Below, one piece after another: positions 34,505 to 45,584 of a stretch of DNA of 64,000 bases. The position numbers were made by a program, and so were the translations under genes. Below the pieces are notes generated by a model. The model saw nothing but the letters and a program-made list of their open reading frames with translations, made no database searches and was not told the origin of the DNA. This DNA comes from Hemerocallis citrina (taxonomy: Eukaryota > Streptophyta > Magnoliopsida > Asparagales > Asphodelaceae), in contig CM030363.1 in the NCBI GenBank assembly GCA_017893485.1, positions 113,083,073 to 113,147,072 of the forward strand, written 5' to 3'. Each line of letters begins with the position of its first letter. The first letter of the stretch is position 1.

Positions 34505-37500
34505 TGTCACGCCCTACTTCCCAAAAAGAATATGGAATACGGATACGCGACTCAACCCAGCGAATGATTTGCATCATCCATAATCTGTTCAGGAATCTTT
34601 ACAACATCTCACAATATAATTAGAGTCGGAAGCAAAAGATTCAACCACACATGCATAACTGAATTAATAAACCAACAGAATTTACTTAAAACAAAATGTA
34701 TTATTCTCAAATAAATTAGAATCTGAACACGACAAAATCCTGGGTCACATCGCCCAAAATATAAAGTAGTCATCCAAGTACTCAAAATACATTATTCAAA
34801 GCAACAATAATAGCAATACTAATAAGCAAGAAATCCAGCACTAATATCTCATTTTGCCAATGCCGTCGGGCAGCTGAACATCCTGATCTGCAATTAATAA
34901 TTGCAGGAGAAGGAAAGAGAAAATAAGTACCCGTCAATGCAAGTTACGGGCCCCGTATAATGTAGGATACAAGTACATGGGAAAGGTAAACAAATAGCAT
35001 GGAATAATGCATCAAGTGTAATAACTAGCATGAATCAGTAAAACAAAGTCAACTAGCATGGTATACTAACAGTACAAATGAATGTGTCAAGTATAGTGTC
35101 ATATGGCAACTAAAAGTGTCCAGTAATAATAAGCTCAGTATATCAGTGTAACAGTATAATAGTATCAGTCTAACAGTATCATTCTAACAGTATTAGTCTT
35201 ATGTTCTTACAGTCTTGTGTGAATTACTAGCTAGGTAGCACTGCATATGTCCAAAATATAACACATGGTTGCTACAACAAACAGTTTTGCTTTTAGATTT
35301 CATAGTGGACCATAAAGGGGCAGTGTACTCAGGTATTAGTAGCAGTAGCAGTAGCAGTAGAAGTAGCAGTAAAAATAACAGTAACAGTAATAGTAACAGT
35401 ATGGAACACTAGTTCCCTTCCAAGTACACGCTTCCATATTTTCCACTACTAGATCTTCCCTTATGAAACCCCGGTTTGATCACTTTTATTATGGTTATCA
35501 ACAGACGTGATAGTGCATGAAATAGTGTCAAATTATCATGGTACAATCAGTATTAGGTTCAGGGAAACAAATAAACATGCATAGATGATATACGGTCAAA
35601 TAAACGAGCAAAACAGTGTATGTTCATATTTAGGACAGCATGACAGTACAGTACTAAAATAGTGATTCCCGTTACTACTGAAATCCAAATCTGAATCTGT
35701 CAAAGAATCTGGAAAGTAGACTTCCACAAGAATCAAGTGATTATATATAAGCTATACAGTATTTTACAAAATAATAACTCAAAACTGATTTGAATCTAGA
35801 AAATACGTTCAGCCAGAACTCAGTAAATCGTATTCAAAGTCAGAAAAACAGAATTAAAACTTCTCAAATAAATCCAGGAAAAATCTGGGGTAATCCCCTA
35901 TATGTCTAGTATCAGAATATAAAGTTTCATAATATTCCAGTAAAATTAGTTCAGCCAACAAAATCAGAAAACATCAAGAAACGATAGTTTGGCAAATCTG
36001 GAATTCCCAACACTGTTGTTGTACAAAAACTGTAATATCTCGCAAACCGTGAAACGAAATCCAAATCCGTCATGGGGAGATGAAAATAGATAAAATAAGA
36101 TAACTTTCATATTTCATAAATATTTTCCATACTGTAAAAGAAAATAGGGTGAAAATACGATTCTTTACCGAAAAGTGAGCAAAATACAAGTATAGATTTC
36201 ATAAACAAGCATGAAACGACGTATAAAACTCATCAGTAAAATCCATCAAAATTCTGGGTAATCCCTAGATAGATATAGAAATACTGTGCAAAATTTTAGA
36301 TTAAAATAATATAATTAGAACTTGTATCAAATTAGTTTAATCATCAAAATCATCAAGAAACGAAATCTGGAATATAATACACCACTGTAGTAAAATAGCC
36401 ATAACTCACTCATACGAAAACAAAATCGATCAAGGTCAGAGAGTTTGGAAAAAAGACGGATTTCTCTACAATTCATGTTGATTACAAAAGTTAAGAATTC
36501 TGATCTTAATAGGGTCTAAAATACAAATCAAAACTGATCATCGACAAATACAAATTTTCTCATAAAAACCAAAACCAACATAAACCACTCGAAGCTCGTT
36601 CCAATCACAATCAAACATGATATAGAGTCTACTAAGTGTCCAAACATCATGAAATAGAGTAAATAACATATTCACAACCCTCATATCACATGAATCTCAT
36701 CAAACACATAATTTCAACTAATTATCTCACATATATGAATAGATCAAGAACGGTCAATCCTAGTTGTTTTCATGACAATTTTTGTGTCGTGAGCCAACTA
36801 TGGTCAATAGCACAATAGAGACAAAACCCATCAAAAATAACATACACACGAGTTGTCTCTAGAATCCAACTACACTATAAGCGTTATTTTTGACTTGTAT
36901 CATACAAAGGAATTTTAGTACAAGTTACTTGACTTAACCGAAGAAGAAAACGAAGAACACCAAGAATAACAGGAACGGATCCCGACAACGAACAAAACCC
37001 ACGAACAAGAATCACGAACCAAATGATGATCCACACGTACAAACTTAATCATGTGCAATACCCACAAGGCGAGAGAGAGCAAGAGAGCATCGGGCATCGG
37101 GAGTGTCGGCTGGCCCCTGTGGCTGGCTGCTGCTAATGATCGGCGCACCGGCGATAGAAGGGACGAGGAGAGAGATATGGGGATGAAGGAGATGGGTGTC
37201 GGGCTAGGGTGATGGTCGGGGGAGTTAATGATCGGGTGTGGGTGAGGTGCAGGCCGAAGGTGTTGGTCGGCCAGGGGAGGTGGGGAATCGGCTGGGGATT
37301 GGGGTGTTTGACGACTGACGGCGCAAGCAATGGAGAATAGGAGGCTAGGAGATTAGGGTTAGGGTTTAGGGAGAGTGGGTTAGTTTATATAGGGTATGAT
37401 TTAGGGTTTGTTGTAGGATATGGGTAATTGGGTGTTTCGGTTTAATTGGGTCCAATAGGAGACGAAATAGGATTAGTTTAATTAGGATTTGATTAGGATA

Positions 37501-37841
37501 AATTGTATTGAACTCAAAATAGGATTGTAGGTCAATTTGTCTTTGGTAATCAACTAGGGATCAAAAGCAATAGGATTGGGAATAGGGTAACTAACCAAAA
37601 CACCACGAGCACCCAAGAACAAATAGAGAGAACAAGATCCCAATAAAGAGAAAAAAACAACAATCGATGAAGAACGAAGCAAAAAGACGATCAAATCAAC
37701 ACAAAGAGCTCAAAATGAAACAAAATGAATATATATTGAAAACAACTCCAATATACGGTCCAAGAAAATACAAGAGAGTACAAATAATCAAGAACAAGAA
37801 AAATACACCAAAAATACGAAAAACGAAAAACAGGAGATACA
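34505..37841 (-). repeat. Element E left LTR (3' LTR in element sense)
   Basis: 3337 bp from TGTCACGCCC to GAGATACA. Near-identical in layout to the right copy. It contains an AGTAGC/AACAGT microsatellite (35337-35400), a GC-rich leader (37050-37340) and minus-strand CTAAACCCTAACCC telobox motifs near 37350-37372 beside the TATA box. Confidence 0.92.
37381..37393 (-). promoter_or_regulatory. Element E LTR TATA box with adjacent telobox
   Basis: The minus strand reads CCTATATAAACTA, conserved near 51606-51618 in the other LTR. AAACCCTAA-type motifs follow within 40 nt, in the leader. Confidence 0.65.
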
Positions 37842-37856
37842 ATCCTACCCACCTAA
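37842..37856 (-). other. Polypurine tract of element E
   Basis: The minus strand reads TTAGGTGGGTAGGAT next to the LTR, almost the same as the tract in element F (58810-58824). Confidence 0.8.
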
Positions 37857-37862
37857 CAAAAA

Positions 37863-37882
37863 GAATTTCGTCATCGAAATTC
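37863..37882 (-). promoter_or_regulatory. Hairpin upstream of the polypurine tract, element E
   Basis: Perfect 8-bp stem GAATTTCG/CGAAATTC around the loop ATGA (element sense), 21 nt from the LTR and past the pol stop at 37949. It is the equivalent of 58784-58803 in F and 24119-24138 in A. Confidence 0.7.
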
Positions 37883-37948
37883 AAAAAGAAGATGCATTGG
37901 GTAACCCCAAAAGAAAAGAAAACAAGGCAAAACAAAACAAAACAACCA

Positions 37949-38471
37949 CTACTCAAACAAGTGAGGAAACTTCTGCTGAATCTCCTCCTCCAGCTCCCAA
38001 GTCGACTCACTAGGCGAGTGAGGATTCCAAGCAACACGAACCAACTTAATGACCTTGTTCTTAAGCACTTTCTCCCGCCGATCCACAATAGCAACTGGCA
38101 GAATCTCACTAGTCAAATCTGGCCGCATGGTCAACTCAGAGTAGTCGATCACGTGACTCTCATCGCGGATATATCTCCTGAGTTGTGAGACATGGAAAAC
38201 ATCGTGCACCCTAATAACGGTGGCGGCAAAGCAAGACGATAGGCCACCTTGCCTACCATCCAAAATCTCAAACGGTCCAATAAACCTAGGGCTAAGCTTG
38301 CCCCCACCACCGAACCAAATGACACCGTGCAATGGCGATACATTAAGGAAAACATGGTCACCAACAACGAACTCCAAAGCCCCCCGATGGACATCAGCCC
38401 AACGCCTCTGCCTATCCTGAGCTGCCAAAGATGCTTCCTGATCTAAGTCATAGCATCAACTGTCCTGGTCA
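37949..38471 (-). pseudogene. pol: Element E integrase C-terminus and chromodomain
   Basis: Open frame 38428-37949. It starts in the integrase tail (RRWADVHRGALEFVVGDHVF, then FGGGGKLSPRFIGPFEIL) and passes through VHDVFHVSQLRRYIRDESH. It ends in VDRREKVLKNKVIKLVRVAW, STWELEEEIQQKFPHLFE and a stop. The last block is the chromodomain of Tekay chromoviruses, thought to direct integration to heterochromatin. A frameshift separates this frame from the integrase core upstream. Confidence 0.9.
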
Positions 38472-39330
38472 TCAACTCCGGGCCCAACAACTGCCTCTCA
38501 CCAATGTCATCCAAGCAAACTGGAGATCTGCATTTACGTCCATAAAGTGCCTCAACGGTGCAGCTTTAAGACTGGCCTGGAAGCTGTTATTGTATGAGAA
38601 CTCTCCGAGATGCAAATGGTCCTCCCATGATCCACTGAACTGCAACATATAGGATCGCAACATGTACTCAAGAATCTGAACAATCTGCTCTGACTGTCCA
38701 TCAATCTGAGGATGAAAAGCTGTACTGAACTTTAACTTACTCCCCAAACTAGCCTGACGACTCTCCCAAAAATGAGATCTGAATCTCGTATCCCTGTTAG
38801 ATACAATACTAACTGGAACCCCATGGATCCTGACAATCTCTTGCATGTACTTCTCTGCTAGGCTCTCAATAGACTGACCGACACGAAAAAGAATGAAGTG
38901 AGCACTCTTCATCAAACGGTCGACAATCACCCAAACAGCATTGTGACCATTAGGATTCCTCGGCAAAGCGGTCACAAAATCAATGGTGATATGTTCCCAC
39001 TTCCACTCCGGAATAGGAAGCGGTTGAATAAGTCCAGCGGTTCTCTGATGCTCTGCCTTAACCTGCTAACAGATCAAACACTGAGCAACAAACCGAGCTA
39101 CAGTCCTTTTCATACCATGCCACCAGAAATGAAGCTTCAAATCTCGATACATCTTAGTACTGCCAAGATGGATAGAATACCATGACTGATGAGCCTTTTC
39201 AAGCAACTTCTGACAAACTTCACCCTTAGGGACACGCAAACGAGAACCAAAATGAAGCGAACCATCGGCATGAATAACCATGTCCGTTCTGGACCTAGAC
39301 TCAGCCTCAGCTCGAAAACCCTGCAACTGT
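38472..39330 (-). pseudogene. pol: Element E integrase zinc finger and core
   Basis: The N-terminal zinc-binding part (39326-39066) shows HLGSTKMYRDLKLHFWW and FVAQCLIC, followed by one stop. The core frame from 38975 has an ITIDFVTALPRNPNGHNAVW block (first Asp, just upstream), then SIVSNRDTRFRSHFW (second Asp), FHPQIDGQSEQIVQILEYML (region of the catalytic Glu) and FSYNNSFQASL. All three catalytic residues appear intact. Decay is by the stop after the zinc finger and the loss of frame near 38472. Confidence 0.9.
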
Positions 39331-39499
39331 GCATCACCATCCTGAGCCTCCTTGATCTGATCAACAAGAGAAGACTGAAGCTGGAGCGTAAGACAACTCT
39401 GACCAGAACTCGGCTACAAAACCTGCAAATCCAACCTCCTCATCTGCTCAATGAGATCACTCTGTTGAGTAAGAAACATAACTTCTAGTCTCCTGCTCA

Positions 39500-39890
39500 A
39501 AGCATCTGGCACAAAGTTTACTTTGCCAGGATGGTATTGCAAATTGATGTCATAATCGGGCCATAAGCTCCAACCATCGCCTTTGCCTCGTGTTTAATTC
39601 CTTCTGGGTGAAAACGTACTTGAGACTTTTGTATTCTGTAAAGATCTCCATGCGATCTCCAAGTAAATAATGTCTCCACAGCTTTAAAGCATAGATCACT
39701 ACCGCTAACTCCAAGTCATGAGTAGGATAGTTCTTTTCATGCGGCCTCAACTGCCTCGATGCATATGCAACGACACGGCCCTTCTGCATAAGAACTGCTC
39801 GAAGACCCTTACGAGAAGCATCACAGTGAATTACAAATCCACCTAAACAATCTGGAATAGTCAACACAGGCATTGACGTCAATCTGTTCT
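39500..39890 (-). pseudogene. pol: Element E RNase H
   Basis: Open frame 39882-39550. It has [20 protein letters not shown] with the first catalytic Asp and [20 protein letters not shown] with the Glu block [17 protein letters not shown] follows, where family members normally have TDHKSL, so a catalytic Asp is probably replaced by Glu. A stop near 39550 is followed by YHPGKVNFVPDALSRR, the domain end. A stretch with a TAG near 39418 joins it to the integrase. Confidence 0.88.
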
Positions 39891-41017
39891 TTAACTCAGC
39901 AAAAGCCTTATTGCACTCACTAGACCAACATAATTCTGATCCTTCCCAGTCAATTTAGTCAATGGTCCTGCTATCTTCGAAAAGTCTTGAACGAATTTCC
40001 GATAAAAGCCAGCCAAACCGAGAAAACTCCGAACTTTGGAAACTGACTTGGGAATAGGCCAATCCTTCACAACTTCAACCTTGGCTAGATCCATAGAAAC
40101 ACCATTGCCAGAAATAATGTTCCCCAAGAAAGAAACCTTGTCAAAATTCTGATCCTTCCCAATCAATTTAGTCAATGGTCCTGCTATCTTCGAAAAGTCT
40201 TGAACGAATTTCCGATAATAGCCAGCCAAACTGAGAAAACTCCGAACTTTGGAAACTGACTTGGGAATAGGCCAATCCTTCATAGCTTCAACCTTGGCTG
40301 GATCCACAGAAACACCATTGCCAGAAATAATGTTCCCCAAGAAAGAAATCTTGTCAAGCAAAAACTCGCACTTGCTGAGTTTCCCAAGGAGCTGATTCTC
40401 TCAAAGTCTACAAAACCACTCTAAGATGCTCGGCATGATCTTCCCAATTTCGAGAATATACCAGAATGTCATTAATGAAGACCACCACAAATCTATCCAT
40501 GAACTGAGAGAAAACCCGGTTCATAAGACTCATGAATACAGCTGGCGCATTAGTGACCCCGAACGGCATCACAAGATACTCATAGTGCCCTAATCTAGTC
40601 CTGAATACAGTCTTCTATATATCAGTAGCCTTCACCTTGACTTGGTGATACCCAGAACGAAGATCCAACTTCGAGAAAACAGCAGCCCCACTCAACTGGT
40701 CAAACAAATCATCGATCCTGGGCAAAGGCTCCCGGTTCTTCACAGTAATACTGTTTAGTTCCCGATAATCCACACACAGTCGGCGACTACTATCCTTCTT
40801 GTTGACAAAAAGGACCAGAGCACCCCACGGCGAAACACTTGGTCTAATGAAACCCAAATCAAGCAACTCCTGAATCTGTACATTAAGCTCTGCTAGCTTA
40901 ACTGGTGCCATCCTGTAGGGACTCTTCAATATCGGTGTCGTTCCAGGCTGAACATCAATACCAAACTCCACTTCCCTATCAAGGGGGTAAGCCAGGCAAC
41001 TCATCTGGAAAAATATC
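39890..41017 (-). pseudogene. pol: Element E reverse transcriptase with duplicated segment and changed active site
   Basis: The frame from 41004 reads [57 protein letters not shown] and [15 protein letters not shown]. It stops near 40615, then resumes with [19 protein letters not shown]. The active site FIDD reads FIND, with AAT at 40471-40473 replacing an Asp codon. Further frameshifts near 40390 precede a thumb/connection region present twice in frame (40145-40357 and 39932-40144). A single-base insertion near 40983 breaks the link with protease. The Asp-to-Asn change alone should abolish polymerase activity. Confidence 0.9.
39932..40357 (-). repeat. 213-bp in-frame tandem duplication within RT
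   Basis: Two 71-codon copies, each running from SFLGNIISGNGVS to AGPLTKL and GKDQN. They differ at roughly nine residues, so the duplication is not recent or the copies came from different templates. Both remain open in the same frame. Confidence 0.95.
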
Positions 41018-41478
41018 CTAGAAATCCCAAACTACTAGAGGCGCAGCCTCACAGCCTGAGTGCAATTCCATCGCATAATCCACCTGTATAACTGCAGTCT
41101 TTACTTGGCTAAGGAAAGACTTCCCGGCATGGAACTCAAATTCTGCTCGATCTGGAATTCTGAAAACAACTTTCTTGGCACGACAATCAAGAAGGGTATG
41201 GACTTCACCCAACCAATCCATACCCAGAATAACGTCGAATCCCGAATTCCCAATTATAATAAGGTTGGCTTTGAAATCTGCGTCTCTAATAACAACGGAA
41301 CATAGCCTACACTCACGGGAACAAATGACAAAACCACCACCTGTCAAAATATTCCAAGCCTCATATATGTTGCTACACTCCAACTGATGGAGAGCGACAA
41401 ATTGTGAAGAGACAAAAGAATGGGTTGCCCCAGAATCAAAGAGAACACGAGCGGGAAAATAGCAAACAGGGATGACAC
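41018..41478 (-). pseudogene. pol: Element E protease (third exon start)
   Basis: After the putative intron the frame reads GVIPVCYFPARVLFDSGATH, with the intact aspartic protease triplet DSG at about 41427-41437, then SFVSSQFVAL, VILGMDWLGEVHTLLDCRAK and VVFRIPDRAEF, the standard Ty3 protease layout. One stop at 41018-41020 interrupts PLVVWDF before [12 protein letters not shown]. The frame joins gag only if 41479-41636 is removed. Confidence 0.9.
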
Positions 41479-41636
41479 CTAAGGGAGCAAAAGACAAGGA
41501 GAAAGAAAAAGCAGACAATCAAGGGTAAGGGAAACAACAATGCAGAAAGATAACGGAAAGAAAGCAAAACAAGACCAAAAGAAGGAAACAAAGAGAAAGC
41601 AAAACAACAATAGCTGAACAAAAAGCAAAAAGATAC
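41479..41636 (-). other. Candidate GT-AG intron 2 between gag and protease
   Basis: On the minus strand the exon ends GTGGCAG and the 158-nt segment begins GTATCT. It is strongly T-rich, ends TTTTGCTCCCTTAG, and is followed by GTGTCATCCC. Removing it joins GVVAG to VIPVC, as in related gag-pol proteins. 158 is not a multiple of 3. Read unspliced, the gag frame crosses it without a stop until TAG at 41479-41481, which is the splice acceptor itself. The retained reading is a very hydrophobic tail of about 50 residues. RNA evidence is needed, but the boundaries fit plant introns well. Confidence 0.72.
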
Positions 41637-42267
41637 CTGCCACAACTCCTTCATCTGTTTCAGCATCTACAGCAGTCAAGTTGAAAGCCTGACCTCTCCT
41701 TGGAGCAGCGGTACTCTGACTGACAATCTGACGCTGAGGAGGAAGCGGAGGCCTAACTAGACCACAAGCTGGGCCTGCTTGCTGAACAGGACCCCTAGAT
41801 GGAAGAGCCACCACCTGCTGCTGCGGACAATCGCGTACTGAATGATCGGCGGCGCTACACCTAAAGCATTGGCGGTTGATGCGCCAACAATTCTTACGCT
41901 CATGCCCAGACATCTGACAAAAGTCGCAAAAACAACCCTTCTGGAAACCAACAGAAGGATACGGAGCTGCCCTGACCGGATGGGTTGGGACAGGCCTCCG
42001 AACAGGACCACCAGAAGGCCTAGCAGCAGAATGCAGAACAGTCCGCGGAGAAGGAACCAAACCACCACGAGCCTGCTCCTGAGCTTGAGCTGCCTCAAGA
42101 GCTTCAATATAAGTACGCAGACGGAGAGAGACTAGATGCCTCTTGATATCCTGCTCAAGCCTATTCGTGAATCTACAAGCCCTATCCTCTTTGGTAGCCA
42201 CAAGAACGGCAGCGAAGTGGCTAAGTCTAGTAAACTCAGCTGCGTACTCATCCACTGACCTGGAACC
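41637..42267 (-). pseudogene. gag: Element E gag, second exon with two zinc knuckles
   Basis: Frame 42267-41637 is open. It begins GSRSVDEYAAEFTRLSHFA, has a KRHLVSLRLRTYIEALEAAQ block, a Pro/Arg-rich linker, and two CCHC knuckles, CDFCQMSGHERKNC and CFRCSAADHSVRDC. It ends near FNLTAVDAETDEGVVAG, the gag-protease linker. Two knuckles are common in Tekay gag. Exon length 631 nt leaves one base for the codon completed after intron 2. Confidence 0.85.
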
Positions 42268-42344
42268 CTGTTTCAAGAAGTCTATGTTACAATATTCTTT
42301 GAACAATGATGTAACAAAATTCCAAAATAGAATAATGACTTAAC
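42268..42344 (-). other. Candidate GT-AG intron 1 inside gag
   Basis: The 77-nt segment on the minus strand starts GTTAAGTC and ends TTGAAACAG. Removing it joins FLTLTQ to GSRSVDEY, the contiguous sequence expected in gag; element A has no insert at this place. It is AT-rich, and 77 nt shifts the frame if retained. Both borders carry ACAGG-like sequence, so the segment could have arisen by duplication or insertion and be spliced or simply be a lesion. The length is near the plant minimum. Confidence 0.6.
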
Positions 42345-42821
42345 CTGTGTTAGGGTCAGGAATTGCTGTTCCATCTCAACTCGAGTACTACTGGGGAAGA
42401 ACTTCTTCAAGAATCCCCGAGTGAAAGTAGTCCAAGCAATAGGCCTCTCAAGTCGCTCGGACTCGGTCATCCACCAAATATAAGCCAAATCCACCAGCTG
42501 GATGGAAACCACGTCCACCCTATTAGCCCCGGCAACACGTGCCGCCAAGAGCCAGCGCTCGGTCCGGATCAACCACTATTTAGCCTCCAAAGGTGTCTCA
42601 GTGCCGGAAAAGCGGTCGGGATGCAGCCTCATAAAATTCGTAACTGTTCCTAGACGAGATGGAAGATTTGCCTGCACAAGCACAACGGGAGGCAAAACCC
42701 GGGCAGCTCCAAGAGTAACCATCACTAGATCGCTGTGGTTTTGTTGCTGATTGATCAGCCGCTCATGCACTGCAGTGACAGCCTCAACCGGATCAGGCTG
42801 AGAAGAATTCCCACGAGCCAT
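42345..42821 (-). pseudogene. gag: Element E gag, first exon
   Basis: Starts at ATG 42821 (MARGNSSQPDPVEAV). It is 477 nt, 159 codons, ending exactly at CAG before intron 1. It reads FMRLHPDRFSGTETPLEAK, one in-frame TAG (near 42576), then WLIRTERWLL, VDVVSIQLVDLAYIWW and FTRGFLKKFFPSSTRVEMEQ, a typical Tekay capsid order. Apart from the single stop the frame is open. Confidence 0.87.
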
Positions 42822-42968
42822 AGCTGCAAAAAATCAAAACAATTAGCATCAAGAATCAAAGTTGACAATAATAAATTTGCGTATGCATGGTTGGTGAAAT
42901 ATTGTGCCGATCCTAGTTCGAGCCAAACCTGTCTAATATATTATGCAACTAATACAATGGCCAAACCT

Positions 42969-42982
42969 GGGCTCTAATACCA
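42969..42982 (-). other. Primer-binding site of element E
   Basis: The minus strand reads TGGTATTAGAGCCC, the initiator-Met site with one C-to-T change, 10 nt from the LTR. Confidence 0.85.
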
Positions 42983-44466
42983 CTAAAAGTCTTGTCATGC
43001 TCTGCTTCTCAAAAAGAATACGGAATACGGATACGTGACTCAACCCAGCGAATGATTTGCATCATCCATAAGCTATTCAGGAATCCTTACAACAACTCAC
43101 AATATAATCAGAGTTGGAAGCAAAAGAGTCAACTACACATGCATAACTGAATTAATAAACCAACAGAATTTACTTGAAACAAAATGTATTATTCTCAAAT
43201 AAATCAGAATCTGGACAAGACAAAATCCTGGGTCACATTGCCCAAAATACAAAGTAGTCATCCAAGTACTCAAAATACATTATTCAAAGCAACAATAATA
43301 ACAATACTAATAAGCAAGAAATCTAGCACTAATATCTCATTTCGCCAATGCCGTCGGGCAGCTGACCATCCTGATCTGTAATTAATAATTGCAGGAGAAG
43401 GAAAGAGAAAACAAGTACCCGTCAATGCAAGTTACGGGCCACTTTTAATGTTGGATACAAGTACATGGGAAAGGTAAACAAATAGCATGGAATAATGCAT
43501 CAATAGTAATAACTCATATGAATCAGTAAACAAAGTCAACTAGTATGGTATACTAACAGTATAAATAAATCAGTCAAGTATAGTGTCATATGGCAACTAA
43601 CAGTGTCCACTAACATTAAGCTCAGTATATCAATGTAACAGTATAACAGTATCAGTCCAACAGTATCAGTCTAATAGTATCAGTCTTATGTTCTTATAGT
43701 CATGCGTCCAAAATATAACACATGGTTGCTATAACAAACAGTTTTGCTTTTAGAATTCATAGTGGACCATAATGGAGCAGTGTACTCAAGTATCAATAGC
43801 AATAGCAGTAGCAGTAAAAATAACAGTAACAGTAACAGTAACAGTAACAGTATGGAACACTAGTTCCTTTCCAAGTACATGTTTCCATATTTCCCATTTG
43901 TAATATCCCGGACGGATATTAACTCATATAAATTATTATTTTATTATTATTTTATTATTATTTTATTTTAACTCCAAAATCAGACTATTTTGGCAATTTT
44001 TCGCCGGGTTGCGCACAAACAGTGCCTACGCACGTCTATCGGTCGGTGCGCATCCAAAGCGCATCAAATTGATAACGCAACTCTCCGAAGTAATAATAAA
44101 ATTTATTTCACTATTATTTTCTAAATTAAATTATTTTTGGGAACTTTGTGAGGATTTTATAAAAAGATTTTTGTATACACATACACATAATTGTATGATA
44201 CTTAGTATATTATACCTAGTATATAGTATGTACTTTAGGACAATATACTTATGCTTGTCATGGCTACTCAATTAGAGAATTAGGGTTTGATTAGAAGGTT
44301 AAAAGAGAGTTGTATGCACAAGATAGAACTAATACTCTTCTAGAACCCTTATCACTCCACCTCACTAGTCTACACCATGCCCCTCCCCCCCCCCCTAGAG
44401 TATGGCCGGCCCTTTCTTTTGGGGTTAATTTGTGCCAATAGGTGCACTTACCTCCTCCATTCTCTT

Positions 44467-44474
44467 CTATAAAT
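44467..44474 (+). promoter_or_regulatory. Element I TATA box
   Basis: CTATAAAT, preceded by a C-rich and followed by a CT-rich stretch as in plant LTR promoters. Confidence 0.55.
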
Positions 44475-45051
44475 CACCCCTCATTCACCTCCTTCTCTCA
44501 TTTTAGAAAAAACAAAAGAAAGAAAGAAAGAAGGAAAGGAAAAGAAAGAGAGAACAAATAACTAGAGAGTTTTGTTTTGTAGGTAATAGAAGACTTCTAA
44601 AAGAAAGCTTAGGGGAAGGAGAAGGTAGCAAAGCTAGTTCTTCCAACAAGTTAGAGAAGGTGGGGGTTTCTTCACACTTGATTTCTTTGTTTGTTTGTTT
44701 GTTTGTTTGTTTGTTGTTTGTTGTTGGACTTCTTCTTCTTCTACCTTCTTGTTTTGTTTTGTTTTGGGTTGAGTGTGTGGTATGTTGTAGTAAGTAAAAG
44801 AGGAAAAAGAAAAGTAGTAGTAGTAAGTACTAAAGATCATAACTTTAGTATTGTAATCTTTTGTTTGTAGGTTATTGGACTAAGAACACACATATTGCAT
44901 AATGTTGGACATACAACCATTGTTGGTTGTAGGACTTAAAACACATGGCATATGAACTTTCTTTTACAACCATTGTGGGTTGTAGGACTCTTTATGAAAC
45001 TTGGACTAATAAGAACATAAGTTCTAATAAAAAGATATTTCCTTGTAAACA

Positions 45052-45330
45052 CTAGTTGTAGAATTAATTAAAAAAAAAGATCTTTCTTTTATTTTAATCA
45101 CTAGTTGTAATTAATTAAAAAGATCTTTCTTTTATTTTTTATCACTAGTTGTAATTAATTAAAAAGATCTTTCTTTCATTTTTAATCACTAGTTGTAGCT
45201 TAATAAAAAGATCTTTTTTTTTTTAATCACTAGTTGTAGCTTAATAAAAAGATCTTCTTTTGTTTAATCACTAGTTGTAATTAATTAAAAAGATCTTTCT
45301 TTTATTTTAAATCACTAGTTGTAATTAATT
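45052..45330 (+). repeat. 41-49-bp tandem repeat array in I
   Basis: Seven units marked by CACTAGTTGTA and AAAGATCTTTCTTTT; the CTAG of successive units lies at 45052, 45101, 45145, 45189, 45230, 45271 and 45315. Confidence 0.93.
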
Positions 45331-45406
45331 AAATCTTTTCTTTAGTAAAGTAAAGTAAAATAAAATAATCCTTTCTTTATCACTAGTAATAAAAAAGATT
45401 AGTAAG

Positions 45407-45580
45407 AAACTAAGTAGTAGAAAGCTAAAACAATAAGTAGTAGTATGTAATAAATGAAGTAGTAGTAGCATGTATGTAATTAATAAAGTAGTAGTATGTT
45501 TATGTCCATAAAGTAGTAGTAGTAATGGATAGTTGTATGTGATGATTTTGTTGTGAATGAAGTAGTAGTAGTAGTAGTAG
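45407..45580 (+). repeat. Interrupted (AGT)n microsatellite in I
   Basis: Clusters of AGTAGTAGT separated by short unique DNA, the longest near 45562-45581. Confidence 0.85.
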
Positions 45581-45584
45581 TTAG

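Noticed and set aside
37667..38188. 173-codon plus-strand frame near the right end of the left E LTR
   Set aside because: Antisense shadow of the chromodomain region and LTR; Lys/Arg/Thr-rich with no domain.
41479..41660. Hydrophobic C-terminal tail of gag as a genuine membrane anchor
   Set aside because: It is encoded by the T-rich candidate intron, so hydrophobicity follows from composition; kept only as a consequence of retention.
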